Assembly: GCF_045679555.1 (NCBI RefSeq)
Contig: NC_092090.1
Span: 34,816,309 to 34,880,308, forward strand
DNA from: Salvelinus alpinus
Lineage: Eukaryota; Chordata; Actinopteri; Salmoniformes; Salmonidae
Reading direction: 5' to 3'
DNA: 64,000 nt
Shown: piece after piece, positions 48,901-55,283 of the stretch
Layout: every line of letters starts with the position of its first letter
How positions within the stretch are numbered: position 1 is the first letter of the stretch
Translations under genes and position numbers: made by a program
Notes under the pieces: model-generated
The model's database searches: none
What the model saw: only the letters and a program-made list of their open reading frames with translations
What the model was told of the DNA's origin: nothing

Positions 48901-50998
48901 TGACTTTAAAACACTTAGAAACCTCAGCTGCCTAACAGCTGAAACTAAGACAAGAGGAAACAGGCAGAGAACCTGTCCTGCAGCAGAGTACCTCCCTGAA
49001 TTGGTCTGACATTCATCTCCCTTTAACCTCCAAGACAGGTTGGAACAGCAGTATAAAATAACCCAGCTGTCACTCAACTCTCCTATCAGAACTGCTTTAC
49101 TCAACAACACCAATACAGGTATGGTTAATTAGTCATTAGAAGAGATGTGATAGGCCAAAAAAGGAGTTTCTCCTGCTCCGTATAACACTTAGTTGACGTT
49201 TATTTGATTACTATTCATGTCTTATAATACGGTTGTTTTAGTTTGGATACAAGCATATGCTAAATGACAAAATTGTAAACAAATACTTAAAAAATATTGT
49301 CATAATCCAGTTTCATTATCTGAACACTGGGAAGTCTCCTTCCAAAGCATTCACATACTAGATCAAAGACTGGGATTGAAATATTAGTCAAAAAATGATT
49401 TAGCACCACAATAATCTCCCTTCGTTTGATGACTTGGCTCAGCAGGGCAGCGTTGTGACATCATGCACAGAGAATGCACCTGCTGAGCTACAGCCTTGCC
49501 CATTAAAAGGGACTGCTAGTTTAGGTAACCTGCTGTTTTTGCATGAGGACGAAAAGGACAAAATGTTCAGAAGAATACACACCACCATCAACTGTTAGTT
49601 GTACTAGATGTAGGGCTGAGATATTACCAGGGTGCTGCCCTTTCTGACATCCTCCAGGCGCTCCAACACGTGTGTCAGGCTCGGGTCATCAGAGTCCACA
49701 AACCAGATTGGAGGTGTGGAGGGGTACGATTCCTGTGATACATGGGTTTCAATGAGAATGAGAGAAACAAAACAAACAAAAATAAATCTGCATTATAATG
49801 CTGAGAAATGTGATAATTGTTTGGAACAATAACATTGAAATGAAACAGGAGTGTGACATTGGTATGTGTCTGAATCATAAATCTAGGAAATCTCAAGTCA
49901 TTTTAGAGACAAAAGAAATATCTGATTACTACTTAACATTACCGGAAGCTAAATGAATATGATGGTGGCCATTTCCCATTCCTTATAGAAAGTTAAGTAG
50001 CCAAGTAACGTTAAGAGCACTGAATTCAAACAGTATGCTGGTCAAACGAATGTAGCAAATTGAAAAATACATAGCTAAAAGCTGTGCTGGCAGACCACGG
50101 TCTTTTGACAAGACCAGAAGCTGTTTGACAAGTGATGCTTTTGAATCATGTTAGCTAGCAATTATTTACTGACGTCATGAGTATAGCTAACTTAGTGTTA
50201 TCAGTGACACTAACTGACGGGCTAGACCTCATTGCGTTGACCATGAAGCATGCTATTACAACAACCACTACGTTAGTTAGCGAACTTGTTTGACAATCAA
50301 CTAACGTTAGCCATCTACACTTCCGCATTTTCTAACGTTAACAATGTTCATCAGTGACGCAGAAAGCGTGCCTAGCCTAGGCCCTAACATAATGTCATGC
50401 CAGTTTCAGAACTATTTGGCTAAAATCAACAGACTTGCTTGTCTCTCAGTATTTTAGCTAGCTAACGTTAAGTACGTAACCTACAATAGTAATATGCAAA
50501 TATTTACTCATACTAAGTTACTATATTAGAAACAAGTCAGCTACCGTTAGCTAGCTTGCTAACATGCAAATATTGGGACTCGTACTAACGTTAGAAGTAT
50601 AAACAAAAGTCACAAACAAAAACATTGCATAGCTAAATGATAGCTGGCTAACGTTCGACCGGCCATAATTTACTGAGTGTTTCTTTAACCATCTGTCCGT
50701 TCGCTTGTCCCGCGCCGCCAGGCTAAAACACTGAGTGTTCTGAGCTAACCTACTGTAACAAGTTACCGCGTTAGCTAGCTAACGTACTTAGCCAGCCAAC
50801 TAACGTTAGCTAGCCATGTCGCCTCGTTTCCCTACTTACCGTAATGTTGCAATGTATAATCAACAGTTTTTCTCCAGTCACATTAAACTGACAGTTTAGC
50901 TCATCCGGCTTCCAGTCAATAATTCTGAATCGTTCGTGGTTTGGATCAAAAATGGACTCCAGAAACTTCAGTTCGGCCTTCAGCCCCGAAAACGACAT
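36953..50998 (-). CDS. ube2q2: Ubiquitin-conjugating enzyme E2 Q2, 13 coding exons
   Basis: This E2 enzyme carries ubiquitin as a thioester and passes it to substrates with an E3 ligase. Coding exons in transcript order are 50998-50840, 49732-49628, 42646-42524, 41584-41528, 41347-41207, 40437-40353, 40242-40182, 39978-39888, 39798-39740, 39469-39421, 39318-39223, 38268-38202 and 36984-36953. They total 1125 nt, stay in frame and give 374 residues plus TAA, matching the length and exon count of human UBE2Q2. An N-terminal RWD-like region starts [13 protein letters not shown], typical of Q2 and unlike the Gly/Pro-rich start of Q1. An acidic Glu run lies near residues 139-148. The UBC domain fills about residue 205 to the end, with the catalytic Cys near residue 303 in [10 protein letters not shown]. 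The C-terminus [10 protein letters not shown] is the family ending. All introns are GT-AG; only the intron 4 donor is poor. An in-frame upstream ATG exists at 51157, but 50998 fits the family and has A at -3. Confidence 0.96.
37147..38110 (-). mobile_element. Tc1-like element in ube2q2 intron 12
   Basis: Left end CACTACATGACCAAAAGTAT then GTGGACAC; right end complement CAGTATATATACAAAGTATG then TGGACACC. TA precedes the left end; the right flank is mutated (AA). Minus-strand remnants of transposase include [21 protein letters not shown] and PARMHSVS, frameshifted. It lies in the same orientation as the host gene. Confidence 0.82.
38202..38268 (-). CDS. ube2q2: ube2q2 coding exon 12
   Basis: Encodes residues 343-364 plus one base: [20 protein letters not shown] then KN. 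The acceptor is GTTTCAG|AAC and the donor [18 protein letters not shown] is Q2-like (Q1 has SQYSLTRAQ). Confidence 0.95.
39223..39318 (-). CDS. ube2q2: ube2q2 coding exon 11
   Basis: Encodes residues 311-342: [19 protein letters not shown] and [13 protein letters not shown], the helix after the active site. It is essentially identical to the mammalian UBE2Q2 sequence. The acceptor is GATTTCAG|GGC and the donor AAG|GTAAGC. Confidence 0.96.
39421..39469 (-). CDS. ube2q2: ube2q2 coding exon 10 (active-site cysteine)
   Basis: Encodes residues 294-310, [16 protein letters not shown], with the thioester-forming Cys at about residue 303. The acceptor is TTTAAG|TTA and the donor CAG|GTATGT. Confidence 0.96.
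39740..39798 (-). CDS. ube2q2: ube2q2 coding exon 9
   Basis: Encodes residues 275-293 plus two bases of the Gly 294 codon: [19 protein letters not shown]. This is the conserved UBC strand and PP motif before the active-site loop. The acceptor is CTGCAG|GAT and the donor GG|GTGAGT. Confidence 0.95.
39888..39978 (-). CDS. ube2q2: ube2q2 coding exon 8
   Basis: Encodes residues 244-274: [19 protein letters not shown] and YILLNFSYK. The acceptor is CTCAACAG|TGT and the donor AAA|GTAAGT. Confidence 0.95.
40182..40242 (-). CDS. ube2q2: ube2q2 coding exon 7
   Basis: Encodes residues 224-243: [18 protein letters not shown], an early beta strand of the UBC fold. The acceptor is CTTCCAG|GTA. The donor AC|GTAAGT splits the Thr 244 codon after two bases. 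Confidence 0.95.
40353..40437 (-). CDS. ube2q2: ube2q2 coding exon 6
   Basis: Encodes residues 196-223 plus the first base of the Gly 224 codon: [17 protein letters not shown] and IYRSQSYKM. This is the start of the UBC-fold region. The acceptor is TTGCAG|GGT and the donor ATGG|GTACGT. Confidence 0.95.
41207..41347 (-). CDS. ube2q2: ube2q2 coding exon 5
   Basis: Encodes residues 149-195: [15 protein letters not shown], then [19 protein letters not shown] and QRQDHLN, all highly conserved in UBE2Q proteins. The acceptor is CCAGCAG|GAC and the donor AAC|GTAAGT, both phase 0. Confidence 0.96.
41528..41584 (-). CDS. ube2q2: ube2q2 coding exon 4 (acidic segment)
   Basis: Encodes residues 130-148, ending in the acidic stretch [12 protein letters not shown]. 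The acceptor TTTCTTTAG|CAT is good. The donor GAG|GTCCTT is weak: it matches consensus only at GT and the preceding bases. The exon end is fixed by homology, because the next exon must begin [10 protein letters not shown]. Confidence 0.88.
41855..42050 (-). mobile_element. HpaI-type SINE in ube2q2 intron 3
   Basis: The minus strand runs GGCAGGTAGCCTAGTGGTTA, GAGCGTTGGACTAGTAACC and box-B-like GGTTGCAAGATCGAATCC. It continues to the diagnostic GTTAAC (HpaI) site at 41936-41941 and the tail AACTGACTTGCC, AAATAAAGGTT. It is in the sense orientation of ube2q2. Confidence 0.9.
42446..42517 (+). mobile_element. 72-bp Tc1-like transposase fragment abutting exon 3 donor
   Basis: It starts GGCCTAGTCAAAGTGCAGAC and ends CATGAAAGCGTGGGG. 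It matches 43478-43549 with 2 mismatches in 72 bp. It encodes a decayed (W/R)PSQSADLNP motif of a Tc1 transposase. On the minus strand the donor GTAAGG occupies 42523-42518, so the fragment begins at intron position +7. Confidence 0.85.
42524..42646 (-). CDS. ube2q2: ube2q2 coding exon 3
   Basis: Encodes residues 89-129, including [20 protein letters not shown]. The acceptor is TCCCCCAG|CTC and the donor AAG|GTAAGG. A transposon-derived 72-bp fragment begins immediately past the donor hexamer. On the upstream side, 92 bp away in intron 2, lies a long inverted-repeat transposon, so this exon sits between related repeat sequences. Confidence 0.95.
42739..43847. mobile_element. TA-flanked Tc1-like long inverted-repeat (foldback) element in intron 2
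   Basis: The left end starts CATTGCCGTGAAAAAGG and the right end, in complement, CAATGCAGTGAATAAGTATT; TA flanks both (42737-42738, 43848-43849). The left arm 42739-43175 reads in complement to the right arm 43440-43847: both contain ATCTTCAACCAAAACCTAAT-like, TGCCAC/GCTGCAAT and CTTTGACTAGGCCGTT blocks, with many mismatches. The loop is about 264 bp. The minus strand of the left arm retains [12 protein letters not shown] of a Tc1 transposase. Confidence 0.85.
44333..44551 (+). mobile_element. tRNA-derived SINE (SlmI-like) with RSg-1/HpaI tail
   Basis: The head GCGCAGCGGTCTAAGGCACT then GCATCTCAGTGCTAGA and GCAGGTTCGATCACGGGCTG has tRNA A and B boxes distinct from HpaI. The body has CATAGGGCGGCGCACAAATG and GGCCCAGCGTCGTCCGGGTT. 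The tail AATAAGAATTTGTTCTTAAC then TGACTTGCCTACTTAAATAA is shared with HpaI SINEs. The SINE family name is tentative. Confidence 0.8.
45600..46176 (+). mobile_element. LINE (jockey/L2-like) 3' end with internal deletion
   Basis: It encodes the C-terminal [20 protein letters not shown] motif and then jumps to [20 protein letters not shown], so the intervening AS(D)RKAL block is deleted. It ends in a 3' UTR with GCTAATAAAATTTGATTTGA, the LINE tail. It lies inside the hAT-type element and antisense to ube2q2. Confidence 0.8.
46345..46600. repeat. Palindromic (foldback) repeat
   Basis: The left arm ACTTACCCAGAGTCAGATGA (about 46389-46408) is complementary to the right arm TCATCCGACTCTGGGTAAGT (about 46541-46560), with one mismatch. 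AAACTGCATGCAGAGAT near the middle continues the pairing with ATGTGCAGTTTGAAGG. The outer GGGCTTAATTGCCAA is present on both sides. Confidence 0.7.
46668..48744 (+). mobile_element. LINE retrotransposon (jockey/L2-like), 5' truncated
   Basis: It begins inside the reverse transcriptase region and ends with a 3' UTR and the tail AAAAAGTTTGATTTAATC. It lies antisense within ube2q2 intron 2, 46 bp after the hAT-type element. The same family is present at 45600, 52001 and 60821. Confidence 0.85.
46688..48425 (+). pseudogene. LINE reverse transcriptase pseudogene
   Basis: Blocks in order are [85 protein letters not shown] and IIKFAD (RT motif with catalytic FADD region), then [20 protein letters not shown] and [12 protein letters not shown]. 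Stops and frameshifts occur at 47000, 47480 and near 47870, so it is not functional. Confidence 0.88.
48745..49627. other. ube2q2 intron 2, 5' part, unique sequence
   Basis: No repeat recognised between the LINE and exon 2 of ube2q2. Confidence 0.5.
49628..49732 (-). CDS. ube2q2: ube2q2 coding exon 2
   Basis: Encodes residues 54-88, including the family motif [17 protein letters not shown] and [11 protein letters not shown]. The acceptor is ATCACAG|GAA and the donor CTG|GTAATA; both are phase 0. Intron 1 upstream is 1107 bp. Confidence 0.95.
50007..50807. repeat. AACGTT / GCTAGC palindrome-rich segment of ube2q2 intron 1
   Basis: AACGTT occurs at 50007, 50303, 50334, 50464, 50587, 50650 and 50802, usually as TAACGTTA or CTAACGTTAGC, mixed with GCTAGC and TTAGCTAG runs. 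Seven copies of a given 6-mer in 800 bp is far above a chance rate of about 0.2. It may be a degenerate low-complexity array or a CpG-containing control region. Confidence 0.6.
50840..50998 (-). CDS. ube2q2: ube2q2 coding exon 1
   Basis: Encodes residues 1-53, the start of the RWD-like N-terminal region, ending in HCNIT. The donor is ACG|GTAAGT, phase 0. The start ATG is preceded by GGAAG, an acceptable Kozak context. Confidence 0.95.
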
Positions 50999-51426
50999 CT
51001 TCCACGCATCTCCGGCTGGGCCGCTGGGGAGGAGTGAAGTCGGGACTAAAACTGCAGCCACGCAGTCGAGTCCCAAATCAAGCCTTTTAAAACAACGTAA
51101 TGTATATGTCAAACCGCCTCCAAGACAGGTTAGCAAGCCACCAATGGAAACAAGCAAACAGTTAGCTAGCTCAATAACAACGCCTTGATTACTCGTCCGT
51201 TGTCTTTCCGTCTAGCTAGTATTGTTGTTGATGTTAGCCTTTTGAAAGTACAATTTTAAGACCATACAATGTGGCTTGGTTGAGTATTTACAGTTCTTTC
51301 AATTAGTTGCTTATTTGTTTCGCTGGTCAACAAACTGATCATGATGATGCCCGCAAAATTGTAAACCAACGCAGGCACAGTGTGTCGTTGATCCCCGGCG
51401 TTCAATTGTGATTTCTTCTGGGGTTT

Positions 51427-51466
51427 AAAGATGGCGTTTTCCCGAGCCTACAGAATCCCAGCATCC
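51427..51466. promoter_or_regulatory. Candidate ube2q2 promoter with YY1-like and ZNF143-like motifs
   Basis: On the plus strand AAAGATGGCG (51427-51436) matches the YY1 core. CTACAGAATCCCAGCATCC (51448-51466) resembles the ZNF143/THAP11 SBS motif (ACTACAATTCCCAGAATGC-like). Both are typical of housekeeping promoters near the start site. They lie about 430-470 bp upstream of the ube2q2 ATG. The start site is not visible, and no gene was recognised on the opposite strand. Confidence 0.45.
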
Positions 51467-52000
51467 AGCGCGTGCTCAGTTGAGGGGCGGAGGTTAGAAC
51501 ACCAAAATATAGAAATAAGTAAATCACTTAGACAACTTTGAAACATTTGGTCACAGCAGTCTTTCTGTGTGGTGACTGAGTGACGGTAAACAGTCCTTCC
51601 CTGGAGCATATTGTCACTAGAATTGTAAACGTGTAGCTGGCCAAAGGTAGTCCTTTTCCAGGTGGAAGTTTAGGCCAAAAAAACATATTTATAATGTAAT
51701 TGATGACAAGGCAAACCCATGGAAAACGAACTGGATTGGCTTGCTGATGAGAGAGCTGTCTGACTTTTTAGGGGGTCTTTAATTCACCTTTAGACATCTT
51801 TTTTTTTTAAGACTGACTTGTTGAGAAAACACTTTGTCCTACATACAGCTGATTGTTCCTACATTATTGTAGCTATGCCCTTGCACCAGAAGATGTAAGT
51901 GTACTACTATTTTTAGTTAAATGTTTATTCCTCTAGCCTTTAGCAAAGGATAAACTGAACTAAAAGAGTAGCTTCTCAACTTAACAAAACGTTATGATGT
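51467..52000. other. Upstream flank of ube2q2
   Basis: No gene recognised. A plus-strand ATG in AAAGATGGCG opens only a short frame with no homology. Confidence 0.4.
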
Positions 52001-52482
52001 CAAATCAAATTTTATTGGTCACATACACATGGTTAGCAGATGTTAATGCGAGTGTAGCGAAATGCTTGTGCTTCTAGTTCCGACCGTGCATTAATATCTA
52101 ACAAGTAATCTAACAATTTCACAACAACTACCTTATAGACACAAGTGTAAATTAATTAATAAGAATATGTACATATAAATATATGGATGAGCGATGGCCG
52201 AACGGCATAGGCAAGATGCAGTAGATGGTATAGAGTACAGTATATACATATGAGATGAGTAATGTAGGGTATGTAAACATGATATAAAGTGGCATTGTTT
52301 AAAGTGACTAGCGATATATTTATTACATCCAATTTTTAATGATTAAAGTGGCTAGAGATTTGAGTCAGTATGTTGGCAGCAGCCACTCAATGTTAGTGAT
52401 GGCTGTTTAACAGTCTGATGGCCTTGAAATAGAAGCTGTTTTTCAGTCTCTTGGTCCCAGCTTTGATGCACCTGTGCTGACC

Positions 52483-53338
52483 TCACCTTCTGGATGATAG
52501 CGGGGTGAACAGGCAGTGGCTCAGGTGTTCGATGATCATTTTGGCGGCCTTCCTGTGACATCGGGTGGTGTAGTTGTCCTGGAGGGCAGGTAGTTTGCCC
52601 CTGGTGATGCGTTGTGCAGACCTCACTATCCTCTGGAGAGCCTTACGGTTGTGGGCGGAGCAGTTGCCATTCCAGGCGGTGATACAGCCCAACAGGATGC
52701 TCTCGATTGTGCATCTGTAAAAGTTTGTGGGTGTTTTTGGTGACAAGCCAAATTTCTTCAGCCTCTTAAGGTTGAAGAGGCGCTGCTGCGCCTTCTCACC
52801 ACGCTGTCTGTATGGGTGAACCATTTCAGTTTGTCCGTGATGTGTATGCCGAGGAACTTAAAACTTTCCACTTTCTCCACTACTGTCCCGTCGATGTGGA
52901 TAGGGGGGTGCTCCCTCTGCTGTTTCCTGAAGTCTCCTTTGTTTTGTTGACGTTGAGAGAGAGGTTATTTTTCTGACACCAGACTCCGAGTGCCCTCACC
53001 TCCTCCCTGTAGGCCGTCTCATCGTTGTTGGTGATCAAGCCTACCACTGTAGTGTCGTCCGCAAACTTGATGATTGAGTTGGAGGCATGCATGGCCACAC
53101 AGTCATGGGTGAACAGGGAGTACATGAGAGGGCGGAGAACACACCCTTGTGGGGCCCCAGTGTTGAGGATCAGCGGGGTGGAGATGTTGTTACCTACCCT
53201 CACCACCTGTGGGCGGACCGTCAGAAAGTCCAGGACCCAGTTGCACAGGGTGAGATCGAGACCCAGGGTCTCGAGCTTAATGACGAGTTTGGAGGGTACT
53301 ATGGTGTTAAATGCTGAGATGTAATCGATGAACAGCAT
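52483..53338 (-). pseudogene. LINE reverse transcriptase pseudogene (minus strand)
   Basis: The frame from 53338 has [68 protein letters not shown] (intact FADD catalytic motif) and [16 protein letters not shown], then frameshifts. The next block (52824-52483) has RLFNLKRLKKFGLSP and YRCTIESILLGCITAWNGNC. Confidence 0.88.
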
Positions 53339-53491
53339 TCTTACATAGGTATTCCTCTTGTCCAGACGGGTTAGGGCAGTATCGTCTTGTCTGTGGATCT
53401 ATTGGGGCGGTAAGCAAATTGGAGTGGGTCCAGGGTGTCAGGTAGGGTGGAGGTGATGTGATCCTTGACTAGTCTCTCAAAACACTTCATG

Positions 53492-53692
53492 TTTTGTTTT
53501 TTTTACCTTTATTTAACTAGGCAAGTCAGTTAAGAACAAATTCTTATTTTCAATGATGGCCTAGGAAAAGTGGGTTAACAGTCTTGTTCAGGGGCAGAAC
53601 GACAGATTTGTACCTTGTCAGCTCGGAGATTCGATTTTGCAACCTTTCGGTTACTAGTCCAACGCTCTAACCACTAGGCTACGCTGCCGCCC
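53492..53692 (-). mobile_element. HpaI-type SINE inside the LINE copy
   Basis: The complement has AGCCTAGTGGTTAGAGCGTT, box-B-like GGTTGCAAAATCGAATCTCC, a GTTAAC site and the tail TAAGAATTTGTTCTTAACTG. It splits the LINE reading ACTTCCGTCATCATGAAGTG. It is therefore younger than that LINE copy. Confidence 0.9.
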
Positions 53693-53967
53693 TGATGACG
53701 GAAGTGAGTGCTACGGGGTGATAGTCGTTTAGTTCAGTTACCTTAGCTTTCTTGGGAACATGAACCTTGGTGGCCCTCTTGCAGCATGTGGGAACGGCAG
53801 ACTGGGATAGGAATTGATTAAATATGTCCGTAAACACACCAGCCAGCTGGTCTGCTCATGCTCTGAGGACACGGCTAGGGATGCAGTCTGGGCCGGCAGC
53901 CTTGCGAGGGTTAACACGTTTAAATGTTTGACTCACGTTGGCTGCGGTGAAGGAGAGCCAGGAGGTT

Positions 53968-55003
53968 TTGGTGTTGATGATTATTACACACTCTGATCCT
54001 CTGCATTGTAATTCTCCATTTAGTCACACCAACTCCTCATGACACCAACTCCTCACTTAAATGGACAGTGAAAGAATGATGAACCAGGACTTAATTATTG
54101 GGTGATGGTAGTCTGATCGTCAGCTAATTATGTCTTACAGTCAATATAATGCTAAATGTGCTCGTGACAGGCGCAAGTGATATGATATGTGAATTGTCTA
54201 CTGCAAATTTGGATGGGGCGGCAGGTAGCCTAGCGGTTAAGAGCATTTGGCCAGTAACTGAAAGGTCGCTGGTTGGACTCCACAAGAACTAGATTGAATC
54301 ATTCAATGTGCCCTTGAGCAAGGCACTTAACCCCAATTGCTCGTGTAAGTTGCTCTGAATAAGAGTGTCTGCTAAATTACTACATTTTATTATTTTTATG
54401 GATGGAATCTTTGGAACTATCAGGATGCAATGAGCCCCTATCAATTCATCTGTAAGGATGGCAGCTGTGTGGGGAGATGAGGCTGAACAGAGGGAGATCC
54501 AGTCAGAGGAGAGGAAGATGAGAAATGCCTCATTCAACTGGACAACCAGAATGGGATTCATTGAGCATGCCAAACGTTAAAAGTAAGCAATCAAGGCAAT
54601 CCCTGAGGAGTAAGCCTGTTACCGAGAGATGAGCGAGTGCAGCTGACTGAACGAGGAGAATGCAGTGCTGTCAGCTCCAATCACACTGTCACAAGGCCTG
54701 CCCTACAGCTCAAGAGAAATAAACTTACTTGTGGCCCTTCTTCACCCAAAACAACTACCCAGGCGGAAACTGTGAGTACATGAGCACTGCAGTGCAGGAC
54801 ACATGCAACAGTCATGAGCAGGCTAAACCCCTGAGATCTGTTACATTTAGACCAAGGTGATTTCCACATAACCCAACTGTTTTGGGTTTACTTAATTTAA
54901 TAAAATGTAAATTTCAGTTCAGAAAATCATTGAAAGTCGTTGAAATTATATAGGCTCTGTTCCCCTATGGAAGATGGGCTTTCCACTTTTCAGCAGCAAC
55001 TTA
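53968..55003. other. Non-coding sequence with one SINE
   Basis: Only the SINE at 54215 is recognised; the rest is featureless. Confidence 0.45.
54215..54385 (+). mobile_element. tRNA-derived SINE with V-SINE tail
   Basis: The HpaI-like head GGGGCGGCAGGTAGCCTAGC is followed by GTGCCCTTGAGCAAGGCACT and the V-type tail GCTCTGAATAAGAGTGTCTG then CTAAATTACTAC. It shows a HpaI-like head joined to the tail type seen at 17851. Confidence 0.8.
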
Positions 55004-55283
55004 CACTGAGTGTACAAAATATTAGGAACACCTTCCTAATATTGAGTTGCACCTCCAGCAGCATTGCAGTTCTTGACACAAACCGGTGCGCCTGGCCTCT
55101 ACTACCATACCCTCTGAATTGCACACATACACAATCCATGTCTTTATTGTCTCAAGGCTTAAAAATCCTTATTTAACCTGTCTCCTCCCCTTCATCTACA
55201 ATGATTTAAGTGGATTTAATAAGTGACATCAATAAGGAATCATAGCTAGATTCAGGTGTTCTTAATGTTTTGTACACTCAGTG
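55004..55283. mobile_element. Tc1-type MITE, 280 bp
   Basis: Left end CACTGAGTGTACAAAATATT then AGGAACACCT. Right end complement CACTGAGTGTACAAAACATT then AAGAACACCT. TA precedes the left end (55002-55003); the right flank reads TC. No transposase, so it is an internal-deletion derivative. Confidence 0.85.

Larger units (their letters stand above)
52001..53967 (-). mobile_element. LINE (jockey/L2-like), minus strand, interrupted by a SINE
   Basis: The 3' end reads in complement GACCAATAAAATTTGATTTG. The 5' part is truncated near 53967 within a region coding NPRKAAGPDCIPSRVL. An HpaI SINE sits at 53492-53692 inside the reverse transcriptase gene. Confidence 0.85.

Noticed and set aside
36953..50998. 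Assignment to ube2q1 instead of ube2q2
   Set aside because: The N-terminus, [12 protein letters not shown] and IYSVEL residues match Q2; Q1 has a long Gly/Pro-rich N-terminus. A few residues (for example [14 protein letters not shown]) resemble Q1 but are shared ancestral states.
50998..51157. Upstream in-frame ATG giving a 53-residue longer Ube2q2
   Set aside because: The extension is unlike any UBE2Q2 N-terminus, while [13 protein letters not shown] matches the family start.
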